Origin: Proteobacteria bacterium SG_bin9 | GTDB taxonomy: Bacteria; Pseudomonadota; Alphaproteobacteria; Rhizobiales; Xanthobacteraceae | Length of the DNA: 64,000 nt | Direction: 5' to 3' | Assembly: GCA_002083525.1 (NCBI GenBank) | Contig: LWDM01000070.1 | Location: 5,828-69,827 of the forward strand | The notes under the pieces: model-generated | The model's input: only the letters and a program-made list of their open reading frames with translations | Databases searched by the model: none | What the model was told of the DNA's origin: nothing | Made by a program: the position numbers and the translations under genes | In this document: one piece after another, positions 16,936-25,510 of the stretch | Position numbering within the stretch: the stretch's first letter is position 1 | How the letters are laid out: each line of letters opens with the position of its first letter

Positions 16936-17916
16936 TTATGTCTTCGGCGGCGTGCCTGCATTCGGCACGGTCGGACGCCGGCCTGCGGCGGCGGCCGCAG
17001 CGCTGTCGCCAAATGTCGCCTTGGCGATTTCGCCGATGCCGGCGAGCGAGCTGAGCACGGTGGTCGCCTCGATCGGCAGCATCAGGATTTTCTGGTTCGG
17101 CGAGTCGGCAAGCTGGCCGAACGCCTTGATGTACTTGTCGGCGATGAAGTAGTTCAGCGCCGCAACGTCGCCCTTGGAAATCGCTTCGCTCACCATCTGC
17201 GTCGCCTTGGCTTCCGCCTCCGCCGAACGCTCGCGCGCCTCGGCGTCGCGGAATGCGGCTTCGCGGCGGCCTTCCGCCTGCAGAATCTGCGCCTGCTTCG
17301 CACCCTCGGCACGCAGGATTTCTGACTGACGCTGGCCTTCCGCCTGCAGAATGTCGGCACGCTTGACGCGCTCGGCTTTCATCTGACGGCCCATCGCCTC
17401 GACGAGGTCGGCCGGCGGCACGATGTCCTTGATCTCGATGCGGTTGACCTTGAGGCCCCACGGCGACACGGCCGCGTCGACGACGCGCAGCAGGCGTTCG
17501 TTGATCTCGTCACGATGCGAGAGCACCTGATCGAGATCCATCGAACCCATCACCGAGCGGATATTGGTCATCGTCAGCGTGACGATCGCCTGCTCGAGGT
17601 TGGCGACTTCGTAGCTGGCCTTTGCCGCGTCGAACACCTGGAAGAAGGCAACGCCGTCGACCGTAACGGTCGCGTTGTCCTTGGTGATCACTTCCTGCTC
17701 GGGAATGTTGATCACCTGCTCCATCATATTCATCTTGCGGCCGACGCGATCGAGGAACGGCACAATGATGTTGAGGCCGGGCGAGAGCGTGCGGGTATAT
17801 TTGCCGAACCGCTCGATGGTCCAGTCGTAACCTTGCGACACCGTCTTCACGCCGGCAAACAGCGTAAAGATGACGAGCAACACAAAACCAATTGCGAAAA
17901 TGTCAAAACCCGACAT
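16936..17916 (-). CDS. SPFH/stomatin-like membrane protein (QmcA type)
   Basis: A 326-residue band-7 protein. One N-terminal membrane helix (FAIGFVLLVIFTLFAGVK) is followed by the SPFH domain (VSQGYDWTIERFGKYTRTLSPGL pattern, about residues 25-180), then a long charged coiled coil in which the unit ILQAEGxRxAxI repeats (about 190-250), and an Ala-rich tail. The ATG at 17916 has AGGGGAA upstream and is preferred over one six codons earlier. It is the first gene of the SPFH-NfeD pair. Such proteins form large rings in the inner membrane that associate with proteases. Confidence 0.94.
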   Translation of the reverse strand: MSGFDIFAIGFVLLVIFTLFAGVKTVSQGYDWTIERFGKYTRTLSPGLNIIVPFLDRVGRKMNMMEQVINIPEQEVITKDNATVTVDGVAFFQVFDAAKASYEVANLEQAIVTLTMTNIRSVMGSMDLDQVLSHRDEINERLLRVVDAAVSPWGLKVNRIEIKDIVPPADLVEAMGRQMKAERVKRADILQAEGQRQSEILRAEGAKQAQILQAEGRREAAFRDAEARERSAEAEAKATQMVSEAISKGDVAALNYFIADKYIKAFGQLADSPNQKILMLPIEATTVLSSLAGIGEIAKATFGDSAAAAAAGRRPTVPNAGTPPKT

Positions 17917-18162
17917 CGGATTCCCCTGCGGCAAAAAAAGAAACGTGGTGCGGCGCCTATCGGCCGGTCAAGACCGCCAGACAGTCGTCCTCATGTCTTT
18001 GTCGCCTCAACTCCTTGTTCGGTTCGAGAATAGGGTGACTGGATGACGGAACCAGAGGCGGAAACGCCGTAAGCATGGAATTTATATCTGCAAGACGGCT
18101 CTTGTATTCACCCGGCGTTCAACCAGCGGCCGAATGTTGCGACAGCGAGATGAAGCCCGCCC

Positions 18163-19200
18163 TTAAATCCAGCCTTGCAACTCGCGCAGCACGAGCTGGC
18201 GGATCACGTCCATGCCTTCGTCGCTGTCGTTAAGGCAGGGGATGTAGGTGAACTGCTCGCCGCCGTTGTGATGAAAGATCTCGGCATTCTCGCCGGCGAT
18301 CTCTTCCAGCGTTTCGAGGCAGTCGGCGGAGAATCCCGGCGTGACGATCGCAAGCCGCTTCAAGCCTTTCTTCGCCAGCTCCTCGATCGTCTTGTCGGTG
18401 TAGGGCTGCAGCCACTTCTCATAGCCGAAGCGCGACTGGAACGTCAGCATCAGCCGCTTCTCGTCGAGGCCGAGCTTGGCGCGCAGCGCGTCGGTCGTGG
18501 CGATGCAATGCTTCTCATACGGATCGCCGCGGTCGACATAGGACTGCGGCATGCCGTGGAACGACGCCATGATCAGCTCGGGCTCGAAGCTGCATGTCGC
18601 CAGATGCGCCTTGATCGAGGCCGCGAGCGCGTCGATGTACACCGGCTCGTCGTAATACGGCGGCGCGACGCGCAGCGTGGGCTGATTGCGCATCGTGGCG
18701 AGCGCGGCCGCGACCTTGTCGACGACGGTCGCCGACGTCGAGGCGGAGTACTGCGGATAGAGCGGCACCACGAGGATGCGGTCGCAACCCTGCGCGGTCA
18801 GCTTGTCGATGGCCGACTTCAGCGACGGATTGCCGTAGCGCATGCCCCATTCGACGACGATATGCTTGTGATCGGCGATCGACGATGCAAGTTTCTCGGC
18901 CTGGGCGCGCGTGATCGTCTTGAGCGGCGACTCGTTTTTCTCGGTGTTCCAGATCTTCTGATAGTCGACCGCCTTGCGGCCGGGCCGGATACGCAGAACG
19001 ATGCCTTCGAGAATGACCTTCCAGATCAGTCCCTGATTTTCGATCACGCGCGGATCTGAGAGGAACTCGCGCAGATAGACGCGAATGCCCTTGGCGTCGG
19101 CCGTATCCGGCGTGCCGAGATTGACCAGCATCACGCCGACGCGGTTCGGCATCGGCTCGGCGGCACCGCGATTTTTATCGAAGGGAACGACAACAGCCAT
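18163..19200 (-). CDS. hemH: Ferrochelatase
   Basis: HemH inserts Fe(II) into protoporphyrin IX in the last step of haem synthesis. The 345-residue length is normal. The signature block IMASFHGMPQSYVDRGDPY carries the active-site His, and the second acidic site is seen in FSADCLETLEEI. The N-terminal VGVMLVNLGTPDTADA and VVPLYPQYSASTSATV blocks are also diagnostic. It is a single gene; no iron-responsive box was recognised in the 228 bases between it and the SPFH gene start or in its own upstream region. Confidence 0.97.
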   Translation of the reverse strand: MAVVVPFDKNRGAAEPMPNRVGVMLVNLGTPDTADAKGIRVYLREFLSDPRVIENQGLIWKVILEGIVLRIRPGRKAVDYQKIWNTEKNESPLKTITRAQAEKLASSIADHKHIVVEWGMRYGNPSLKSAIDKLTAQGCDRILVVPLYPQYSASTSATVVDKVAAALATMRNQPTLRVAPPYYDEPVYIDALAASIKAHLATCSFEPELIMASFHGMPQSYVDRGDPYEKHCIATTDALRAKLGLDEKRLMLTFQSRFGYEKWLQPYTDKTIEELAKKGLKRLAIVTPGFSADCLETLEEIAGENAEIFHHNGGEQFTYIPCLNDSDEGMDVIRQLVLRELQGWI

Positions 19201-19247
19201 GATTTGAAATCGCGCCTTGGGCGAACGATGTCAAGCTAACGCAGCGA

Positions 19248-20432
19248 TCAGAAACAGGTAACCCGCTCGGCCGACAGATAACCCATCAGAAGCCCGGCGC
19301 CGAGCAGCAGCACAAGGCCGGCCGCGCCGAACTCGATGCCGCGCAGGATCAGCACGCCGCCGCCGTCGCGGCTTGCGGCGAGACGCCGCGCGAGGCCCTT
19401 GCCCGACACCGCAATCACCGCGATCGCCGCCACCGTGATCGCTGTTCCGAGGCCCATGATGAAGGTCGCGGCGACGCCGGCCCAGAACAGGCCCTGCGCC
19501 AGCGCGAACACCAGAACGAGGATCGCACCCGAGCACGGCCTCAAGCCCACGGCAAAGATCGCGGCCAGCCCGCGCGACCAGCCGCCCGGCCCGGCCAACT
19601 GATCCGGCGTCGGGCCATGGTTGTGGCCGCAGTGCTCGTCATGGACGTGACCGGGAGCACCATGCTCCGGATTATGACCATGGGCATGATGAGCATGGTC
19701 GTGATCACCATGATGATGGTGATGGCCATGATCGTGATGATGGTCGTGGTGATGACCATGATGCGCATGATCATGATGAGCGTGCGCGTGATCGTGGCCG
19801 TGCCCCGCGTGCTGATGCGCGTGCGGCAACGCCGGAGCCAGCGCCGGTGCAGCGACGACACCACGGTCACGCTGAAGCGCGCCGATGAAGCCGCGGCCCT
19901 TGGTCCAGACCAGCCGCGCGCCGAAGGCGGCGATCAGCACGTAGCTCGCGATCTCGATCACGCGCTCGGTGCTGCACATGGACTTGGCCGTCGCGTTCAG
20001 CAGAAACGCGCCGATGCCGACAATCAAAACCGCCACCAGCGCCTGCAGGAACGCCGACGCGAACGACAGCACGATGCCGCGCCGCGCGGTCTCTTCATTG
20101 GCGACGAGATACGACGAGATCACTGCCTTACCGTGGCCGGGCCCGGCGGCATGGAAGATGCCGTAGAGAAACGAGATACCGAGCAAGGTGGTCACCGCGC
20201 TGCCGTCGGTCTTCGCCGCGCGGATCGCGCCCGACATCTGCCGGTAGAAATCCGACTGCATCGCCAGGATCCAGCCGAAGATGCCGCTGTGCTGCTGCGC
20301 ACCGGCGGGTGGACGCGGCGCGCCGAACGGCGTCTGCGCCAGCACCATGTGAAGCGTCGCATCCGCGAGCGCGATCGTCACGACTGCTGCGGCGGCAACC
20401 CAAAAGCGGGACGGAATGCGGGAAAGCGTCAC
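19248..20432 (-). CDS. NicO/RcnA-family nickel-cobalt transporter
   Basis: A 394-residue polytopic membrane protein. The diagnostic block is FHAAGPGHGKAVISSYLVA near residue 93, and a second similar motif with WSRGLAAIFAVGLRPCSGAI follows the central loop. A cytoplasmic loop of about 70 residues (roughly 205-275) consists mostly of His, Asp, Gly and Ala and must bind metal ions. Translation starts at GTG 20432, inside the stop of the upstream DUF1007 gene (GTGA overlap), which implies coupled expression. Direction of transport cannot be told from sequence; NicO proteins include both uptake and efflux systems. Confidence 0.92.
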   Translation of the reverse strand: MTLSRIPSRFWVAAAAVVTIALADATLHMVLAQTPFGAPRPPAGAQQHSGIFGWILAMQSDFYRQMSGAIRAAKTDGSAVTTLLGISFLYGIFHAAGPGHGKAVISSYLVANEETARRGIVLSFASAFLQALVAVLIVGIGAFLLNATAKSMCSTERVIEIASYVLIAAFGARLVWTKGRGFIGALQRDRGVVAAPALAPALPHAHQHAGHGHDHAHAHHDHAHHGHHHDHHHDHGHHHHHGDHDHAHHAHGHNPEHGAPGHVHDEHCGHNHGPTPDQLAGPGGWSRGLAAIFAVGLRPCSGAILVLVFALAQGLFWAGVAATFIMGLGTAITVAAIAVIAVSGKGLARRLAASRDGGGVLILRGIEFGAAGLVLLLGAGLLMGYLSAERVTCF

Positions 20433-21058
20433 TGACAGGCCACCGTCAGCCGGTTCGCAAAGTTCGCACCGTAATTGGCATTCGAGCCGTTGAGAAAATT
20501 CTGTTCGCTCATGGTCTGGGCTGGAGCTTCGGCGGACTTCTGTGCTGCGAGTTTGCAGTTGGCAGGTGCGCCGACGAGCTTCAGAGGCTCCTTGTCGAGC
20601 ACGAAATTCACGAAATACGACGGGTCGTAAATTTCCAGTACCAATTCCGGAGTCTTGGCCGGGACACTGAGCGGCAGGGTGAAGTTCAACACCAGCTTGC
20701 TGTCCTTGTACTCAAGGAAATAGTCAGCCGGCTCGCCGAGCTTCTCTTTCTTCGGACCGACCTTGGCGTAGGTGAAGTAGGCGAACTCCTTCAGCGAATC
20801 GACGTTGACCTGCGCCAGCGGCGCCAGATCCTCGCGCGTGTAGACGCCCTTGGTCTTGGTCTCGATCCCCTGCAGCGCGTAGGTCGAGAACATGTCGTCG
20901 AATGTCCACGCATGGCGGATACCGGTGACCGACCCGTCGGACGCGTAGATCAGTTCGCTCGTCGACGTCACCCAGACGTGCGGATGCGCCTGCGCGACCG
21001 GCGCACCGATCAGGATCAGCACACCCAGAAGGCCGGCGAGGCGGAGGTAACGCAGCAT
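20429..21058 (-). CDS. DUF1007 periplasmic protein, partner of NicO transporter
   Basis: A 209-residue exported protein. ATG 21058 is chosen because GAGGTGA lies 9 bases upstream; a GTG three codons earlier is inside that site. After the signal peptide (ending PVAQA) the mature protein starts HPHVWV, placing two His at the very N-terminus, a likely nickel or cobalt site. DUF1007 proteins occur next to or fused with NicO transporters and probably hand over metal in the periplasm. The gene overlaps the transporter by 4 bases and follows the M3 peptidase gene by 10 bases, so the three may be one operon. Confidence 0.9.
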   Translation of the reverse strand: MLRYLRLAGLLGVLILIGAPVAQAHPHVWVTSTSELIYASDGSVTGIRHAWTFDDMFSTYALQGIETKTKGVYTREDLAPLAQVNVDSLKEFAYFTYAKVGPKKEKLGEPADYFLEYKDSKLVLNFTLPLSVPAKTPELVLEIYDPSYFVNFVLDKEPLKLVGAPANCKLAAQKSAEAPAQTMSEQNFLNGSNANYGANFANRLTVACQ

Positions 21059-21068
21059 CGATTTCACC

Positions 21069-23120
21069 TCAGGCAGCGGCGGGTTCGGTCAGCAGCCCGC
21101 GGCGGCGAAGCAGCGCGTCAGGCTCGGGCTTGCGCCCGCGGAAGGCAATATACGCTTCTTCAGGATCGCGTGATCCTCCCGACGAGTAAATATCGTCGTG
21201 CAGGCGCTTGGCGACCGCGGGCGCATAGATATCGCCCGCCTCCTCGAACGCGCCGAACGCATCCGCGTCCATCACTTCCGACCACATATAGCTGTAGTAG
21301 CCGGCGGCGTAGTGGCTGCCGGAGAAGACGTGGGCAAACTGGGTCGGCCGGTGCCGCAGCGAGATCTCCGCCGGCATGCCAATCTTCTCCAGTTCCTTGC
21401 GCTCGAATGCACGCACGTCCTGCCCCGCCGCCGACGGCTGGGTGTGGAACTCGAGATCGACCAGCGCCGAGGACACGAACTCGACGGTCGCGAAGCCCTG
21501 ATTGAACTTGCGCGCGGCGATGAAGCGCTTGAGCAGATCGTCCGGCAGCGGCTCGCCGGTCTGGTAATGCCGCGCGAACTTTTGCAGCACCTCCGGCCGC
21601 TCCTGCCAGTGCTCGTAGAGCTGCGACGGCAGTTCGACGAAGTCCGTGAACACCGACGTGCCGGACAGCGACGGATAGACCACGTTCGACAGCATGCCGT
21701 GCAGGCCGTGGCCGAACTCGTGGAACAGCGTGCGGGCATCGTCCGGCGACAGCAGCGAGGGATGGCCGTCGGCGCCCTTGGAGAAGTTCATGACGTTGAG
21801 GATCAGCGGCGCGATGTCGCCGTCGAGCTTCTGCTGATCGCGCAGCGAGGTCATCCAGGCGCCGGAGCGCTTCGAGGCGCGGGCGAAGTAGTCGCCGTAG
21901 AACAGCGCCTTGTGCTTGCCCTGCGCATCCTTCACCTCCCAGACGCGGACGTCCGGATGCCAGACCGGAATGTCGGTGCGCTCGGTGAAGGTCAGCCCGA
22001 ACAGGCGCGAGGCCACATCGAAGGCGGCTGCGATCATGCCCTCCAAGGTCAGATACGGCTTGATCGCCTCGTTGTCGAAGTTAGCGCGGCGCTGGCGCAG
22101 CTTCTCGGCGTAGTGGCGCCAGTCCCATGGCGCGAGCTCGAAGTTGCCGCCCTCTTCCGTCACCAGCGCTTGCAGCGCGTCGCGGTCGGCCATGGCGCGG
22201 GCCCGCGCCGGCTTCCAGACCCGCTCCAAGAGGCCGCGCACCGCGTCGGGCGTCTTGGCCATGGAATCTTCGAGCTTGTAGGCGGCGTAGGTCGGGAAGC
22301 CGAGGATGTTGGCGGTCTCCTCGCGCAGCTTCAGCACCTCGCCGATGGTCGCCGTATTGTCGTTCTCGTTGCCATTGTCGCCGCGGGCGACGAAGGCCTT
22401 GTAGACCTTCTCGCGCAGGTCGCGCCGGGTCGAGCTTTGCAGGAACGGCTCGACATAGGAGCGCGACAGCGTGATCAGCGCCTTGCCCTCCTTGCCGCGC
22501 TCTGTGGCTGCCGCCTTGGCGCCCGCCACGAACGCATCGGAGAGGCCGCCGCGATCGTCCTCGCCGAGCTCCATGCTCCAGGCCTGCTCGTCGCCGAGCA
22601 GGTGGTGGCTGAACTCGGTGCCGAGCTGGGCCAGCCGCTCGTTGATGGCGGCGAGCCGCGCCTTCTTCTCGTCGGTGAGGCCGGCGCCCGAGCGCTGGAA
22701 GCGGGTGTAGGTCCGCTCCAAGAGGCGCAGCTGCTCCGGCGTCAGCTTCAGCGCGGCGCGGTCCTCGTAGAGCTTGGCGACGCGGCCGAACAGCACCGCA
22801 TTCATCATGATCGGATTCCAGTGCCGCGCCTGCCGCAGCGACACCTCGCTCTCGATCGCCAAGAGCTCCGGATTGGAGTGCGCCGAGACCAGCGCGTAGA
22901 ACACGGACGCGACCTTGTTCAGCAGCTTGCCGGAGCGCTCCAGCGCTGTGACCGTGTTGTCGAAGTCCGGCGCTGACGGATCGTGGGTGATCGCGTTAAC
23001 CTCTGCCGTGTGGTCGGCGAACGCCTGCTCGAAGGCGGGAAGGAAGTGCTCTGGCTTGATCTCGGCGAAGGGCGGCGTCTCGAGCGGGGTCTGCCAGGCG
23101 ATCAGGAGAGGATTGGTCAT
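21069..23120 (-). CDS. M3-family oligopeptidase (PrlC/Dcp type)
   Basis: A 683-residue zinc metallopeptidase that degrades short peptides in the cytoplasm (no signal peptide). The zinc motif HEFGH is at about 465-469 (LFHEFGHGLHGMLS), with the third ligand Glu in the following FVELPSQLYEHW block, as in oligopeptidase A and dipeptidyl carboxypeptidase. The length fits both subfamilies and sequence alone does not separate them. AGGACA precedes the ATG. It is followed within 10 bases by the DUF1007 gene. A long open frame on the opposite strand is an artefact of codon bias. Confidence 0.95.
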   Translation of the reverse strand: MTNPLLIAWQTPLETPPFAEIKPEHFLPAFEQAFADHTAEVNAITHDPSAPDFDNTVTALERSGKLLNKVASVFYALVSAHSNPELLAIESEVSLRQARHWNPIMMNAVLFGRVAKLYEDRAALKLTPEQLRLLERTYTRFQRSGAGLTDEKKARLAAINERLAQLGTEFSHHLLGDEQAWSMELGEDDRGGLSDAFVAGAKAAATERGKEGKALITLSRSYVEPFLQSSTRRDLREKVYKAFVARGDNGNENDNTATIGEVLKLREETANILGFPTYAAYKLEDSMAKTPDAVRGLLERVWKPARARAMADRDALQALVTEEGGNFELAPWDWRHYAEKLRQRRANFDNEAIKPYLTLEGMIAAAFDVASRLFGLTFTERTDIPVWHPDVRVWEVKDAQGKHKALFYGDYFARASKRSGAWMTSLRDQQKLDGDIAPLILNVMNFSKGADGHPSLLSPDDARTLFHEFGHGLHGMLSNVVYPSLSGTSVFTDFVELPSQLYEHWQERPEVLQKFARHYQTGEPLPDDLLKRFIAARKFNQGFATVEFVSSALVDLEFHTQPSAAGQDVRAFERKELEKIGMPAEISLRHRPTQFAHVFSGSHYAAGYYSYMWSEVMDADAFGAFEEAGDIYAPAVAKRLHDDIYSSGGSRDPEEAYIAFRGRKPEPDALLRRRGLLTEPAAA

Positions 23121-23267
23121 CAGGTGTCCTGTGGGGCGCGATTTGGCTCCTCATATAGCACCTAATGCGGCTTTTTCAGCGCTGTGCGAGCGGTCCCCTG
23201 AGGCGCTTTAACGCTTGATTGGCGGGGGTTTTTGAACGAGATTGCCGCCGCAACCGGAAACCGAACC

Positions 23268-23522
23268 ATGTCGACACCGTCTAGCTCCTCCTCGCCCCGC
23301 CAGATCGCCTGGCCGAGCGTCATCACCGTCATCTCGGCGGCGATCCTGATCGGTGCTGAGGTGTTCGGCGCGGCCTTCGCGGGCGGCTGGGCGCTGGCGA
23401 TCCTGTTCGGGCTCGAGGAGCGCGGCGCTCACATTATCCAGGGCATCCTGTTCGTCATCGGTGTCATCGTCATGGTCGGCTTCATCCGCGGCGCGCAGCG
23501 CGTCGAGCCGTTTACGCGCTGA
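23268..23522 (+). CDS. Small two-helix membrane protein
   Basis: An 84-residue protein beginning MSTPSSSSSPRQIAWPSVIT with two hydrophobic segments (about 15-38 and 55-75) separated by GLEERGAHI. ATG 23268 is preferred over a TTG 12 codons earlier. I recognise no domain; hydrophobicity and codon bias support a real inner-membrane protein. It is divergent from the M3 peptidase gene and ends just before the long ornithine decarboxylase leader. Confidence 0.65.
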   Translation: MSTPSSSSSPRQIAWPSVITVISAAILIGAEVFGAAFAGGWALAILFGLEERGAHIIQGILFVIGVIVMVGFIRGAQRVEPFTR

Positions 23523-23559
23523 CGCGGAACACGCACGCTGGAAACCAGCGTGGCTCAGG

Positions 23560-24010
23560 TGTTTCTCTCACCTCACGCGCGCCGCACTTCCGCAACAATT
23601 CGTTAAAGAACATAAACACACGTTCATGTTTGCCGCCGAAGTGTGGGCTCAGCGCAACGCTCGGCGGCGATGGTGTGAGAAAATTTACGAGAGTCCAAAA
23701 AATTTCTTGCACCACGGGAGCAAAGGGCATATTTCCTCGCTTGCCCAATTTCGCACGTGCCTGTGGTCGTGTGTCAGTCGGTAGGTATCCGGACAAGAGG
23801 CCGGACAGCCGCCAAGGGATGAAGAAGCCGAGGGTCGCTCGAGAGCTGGTTCACCAGCGCAAATTCGAGAGGCCAGCATCTCTCTCCAGAGATGCCGTTG
23901 AAGGTGACTTTACTCCTTGCAACCGTGACTGGCAGCCGGAGGCGAACCGGCGCACCCCGCTCTCAACGGGGGACGCGACTTAAAGCAACGACGGAGCGGG
24001 CTTTTTTGGT
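23560..24010 (+). ncRNA. Structured leader RNA of ornithine decarboxylase (speF-motif candidate)
   Basis: About 450 bases without a credible gene but with a chain of strong hairpins before the ornithine decarboxylase gene. Seen directly: CCGCACTTC (23582-23590) pairs with GAAGTGTGG (23638-23646); TCCGG/CCGGA at 23788-23805; GCTGG-TTCA-CCAGC at 23845-23858; GCATCTCT-CTCC-AGAGATGC at 23876-23895; GCCGG/CCGGC at 23935-23951; then an anti-terminator/terminator pair. A conserved RNA called the speF motif is known upstream of ornithine decarboxylase genes in Alphaproteobacteria; context and size fit, but I could not compare it with the Rfam model. Confidence 0.6.
23955..24007 (+). terminator. Attenuator with two mutually exclusive hairpins in ODC leader
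   Basis: CCCGCTC (23956-23962) can pair with GAGCGGG (23994-24000), which is followed at once by CTTTTTT, a classical intrinsic terminator. The same 5' bases are also part of a compact hairpin CCCCG-N7-CGGGG (23955-23971). Only one of the two can form, so transcription into the decarboxylase gene may depend on which fold wins. The site lies about 215 bases before the start codon. Confidence 0.65.
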
Positions 24011-24164
24011 CTCTGCCAGCTTTCCACCAGCTGGCGCGAATACCGAAGAGGCTTGTCCATCATTGCCAGGCGTGCGGCGGGACTTATCCCACCAATCCAC
24101 GGCAGCACAGTTGGTCTGAGGTTTAGGCATTTTCGCGCCTCCAAAGCGCGGGTTGCCAAGACCG

Positions 24165-24224
24165 GATGATCAGCATCATCGGACGGTTCGCCGTCCCCGA
24201 AGCTGTATGGGGGATACTCCCATG
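24165..24224 (+). promoter_or_regulatory. Hairpins over the ODC ribosome binding site
   Basis: Two adjacent perfect hairpins, GATGAT-CAGC-ATCATC (24165-24180) and GGACGG-TTCG-CCGTCC (24181-24196), stand directly before the ribosome site. Then ATGGG (24207-24211) pairs with CCCAT (24219-24223), putting the GGGGGA Shine-Dalgarno sequence in stem and loop and the first two bases of the start codon in the stem. This could tune translation. Confidence 0.45.
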
Positions 24225-25364
24225 ACTGACCGCATCCGCGAATTCCTGCGCGCGCGCCGTAACGAAGGCCGTGACACCGAGCCCTGCTTGGTCGTCGACC
24301 TCGAAGTCGTGCGCGACAACTTCCAGACCTTTGCCAAGGCGCTGCCCGACAGCCGCGTGTTCTATGCGGTCAAGGCGAATCCGGCGCCGGAAGTGCTGAC
24401 GCTGCTCGCGTCCATGGGCTCGTGCTTCGACACCGCGACCGTCGCGGAAGTCGAGATGGCGCTGGCCGCTGGTGCGACGCCGGACCGCATTTCCTATGGC
24501 AACACCATCAAGAAGGAACGCGATATCGCGCGCGCCTACGCGCTCGGCATCCGTCTCTTTGCCGTGGACTGCGTCCCCGAAGTCGAGAAGATCGCTCGTG
24601 CCGCTCCCGGCGCGAAGGTGTTCTGCCGCATCCTGTACGACTGCGCCGGCGCCGAGTGGCCGCTGTCGCGGAAGTTCGGCTGCGACCCGGAAATGGCCGT
24701 CGATGTGCTCGACCACGCCAAGCGTGTTGGCTTGGAGCCGGTCGGCATCTCGTTCCATGTCGGCTCGCAGCAGCGCAAGGTGAAGGCGTGGGATCGTGCG
24801 CTGGCGATGGCCGCGACCGTGTTCCGTGACTGCGCCGAGCGCGGGATCAACCTGTCCATGGTCAACATGGGCGGCGGCTTCCCGACGAAGTATCTCAAGG
24901 ACGTTCCTCCGGTTCTCCAGTACGGCCGGTCGATCTTCCGTGCGCTTCGCAAGCACTTCGGCAACCAGATCCCGGAAACGATCATCGAGCCGGGCCGCGG
25001 CATGGTCGGCAATGCAGGCATCATCGAAACCGAAGTCGTTCTGATCTCGAAGAAGAGCGACGACGATGACAACCGCTGGGTCTACCTGGACATCGGCAAG
25101 TTCGGCGGTCTCGCCGAGACGATGGACGAGTCGATCCGCTACGCGATCCGTACGCCGCACGACGGCGCCGAAATGGCTCCGTGCATTCTCGCCGGCCCGA
25201 CCTGCGATTCGGCCGACGTGCTGTACGAAAAGGTCCCGTATCCGCTGCCCGTGACCCTCGAGATCGGCGACAAGCTGCTGATCGAAGGCACCGGCGCCTA
25301 TACGTCGACCTACTCGTCGGTGGCTTTCAACGGCATCCCGCCGCTGAAGACGTATCACATCTGA
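24222..25364 (+). CDS. Ornithine/lysine-type PLP decarboxylase (fold III)
   Basis: A 380-residue alanine-racemase-fold decarboxylase, very probably ornithine decarboxylase making putrescine. The PLP lysine is K51 in VFYAVKANPAPEVL; HVGSQ, the glycine loop MVNMGGGFPT and EPGRGMVG bind cofactor phosphate; the C-terminal GPTCDSADVLYEK carries the active-site Cys and Asp of this group. Length fits ODC rather than the longer biosynthetic arginine decarboxylase. ATG 24222 has GGGGGA 7 bases upstream. Expression is probably controlled by the structured leader. Downstream homospermidine synthase would use the putrescine, which supports the substrate assignment. Some homologues also accept lysine. Confidence 0.93.
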   Translation: MTDRIREFLRARRNEGRDTEPCLVVDLEVVRDNFQTFAKALPDSRVFYAVKANPAPEVLTLLASMGSCFDTATVAEVEMALAAGATPDRISYGNTIKKERDIARAYALGIRLFAVDCVPEVEKIARAAPGAKVFCRILYDCAGAEWPLSRKFGCDPEMAVDVLDHAKRVGLEPVGISFHVGSQQRKVKAWDRALAMAATVFRDCAERGINLSMVNMGGGFPTKYLKDVPPVLQYGRSIFRALRKHFGNQIPETIIEPGRGMVGNAGIIETEVVLISKKSDDDDNRWVYLDIGKFGGLAETMDESIRYAIRTPHDGAEMAPCILAGPTCDSADVLYEKVPYPLPVTLEIGDKLLIEGTGAYTSTYSSVAFNGIPPLKTYHI

Positions 25365-25420
25365 TCGCCACCGCGATCGGGCCACATCTGACCTGAGCGC
25401 TTTGACGCTCTGAACTCGCG

Positions 25421-25442
25421 GGGAGCCGGCTGGCCGGCTCCC
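25421..25442 (+). terminator. Strong hairpin between ODC and GNAT genes
   Basis: GGGAGCCGGC and GCCGGCTCCC form a perfect 22-base palindrome 57 bases after the decarboxylase stop. Only a short AATTTT run follows, some 9 bases later, so it may be a weak terminator or a transcript-stabilising stem that lowers expression of the downstream genes. Confidence 0.45.
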
Positions 25443-25510
25443 ATCCCGTCAATTTTCGGACTGACAACATGCCAGGCGCTGCGCGCCGACGGCGTGGGGA
25501 CTGACGTGCC

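Noticed and set aside
21198..22976. 592-codon open frame on the plus strand opposite the M3 peptidase gene
   Set aside because: Third-position G/C bias leaves the opposite strand open; the protein is Arg/His/Gln-rich with no domain, while the minus-strand frame has clear M3 motifs.
23630..24119. Short plus-strand frames (23630-23983 and 23892-24119) in the decarboxylase leader
   Set aside because: No ribosome site or conserved look, and they run through the hairpins and terminator. A short leader peptide remains possible but is not supported enough to annotate.
24123..25385. 420-codon minus-strand frame opposite the decarboxylase
   Set aside because: Shadow of the strongly conserved plus-strand gene.
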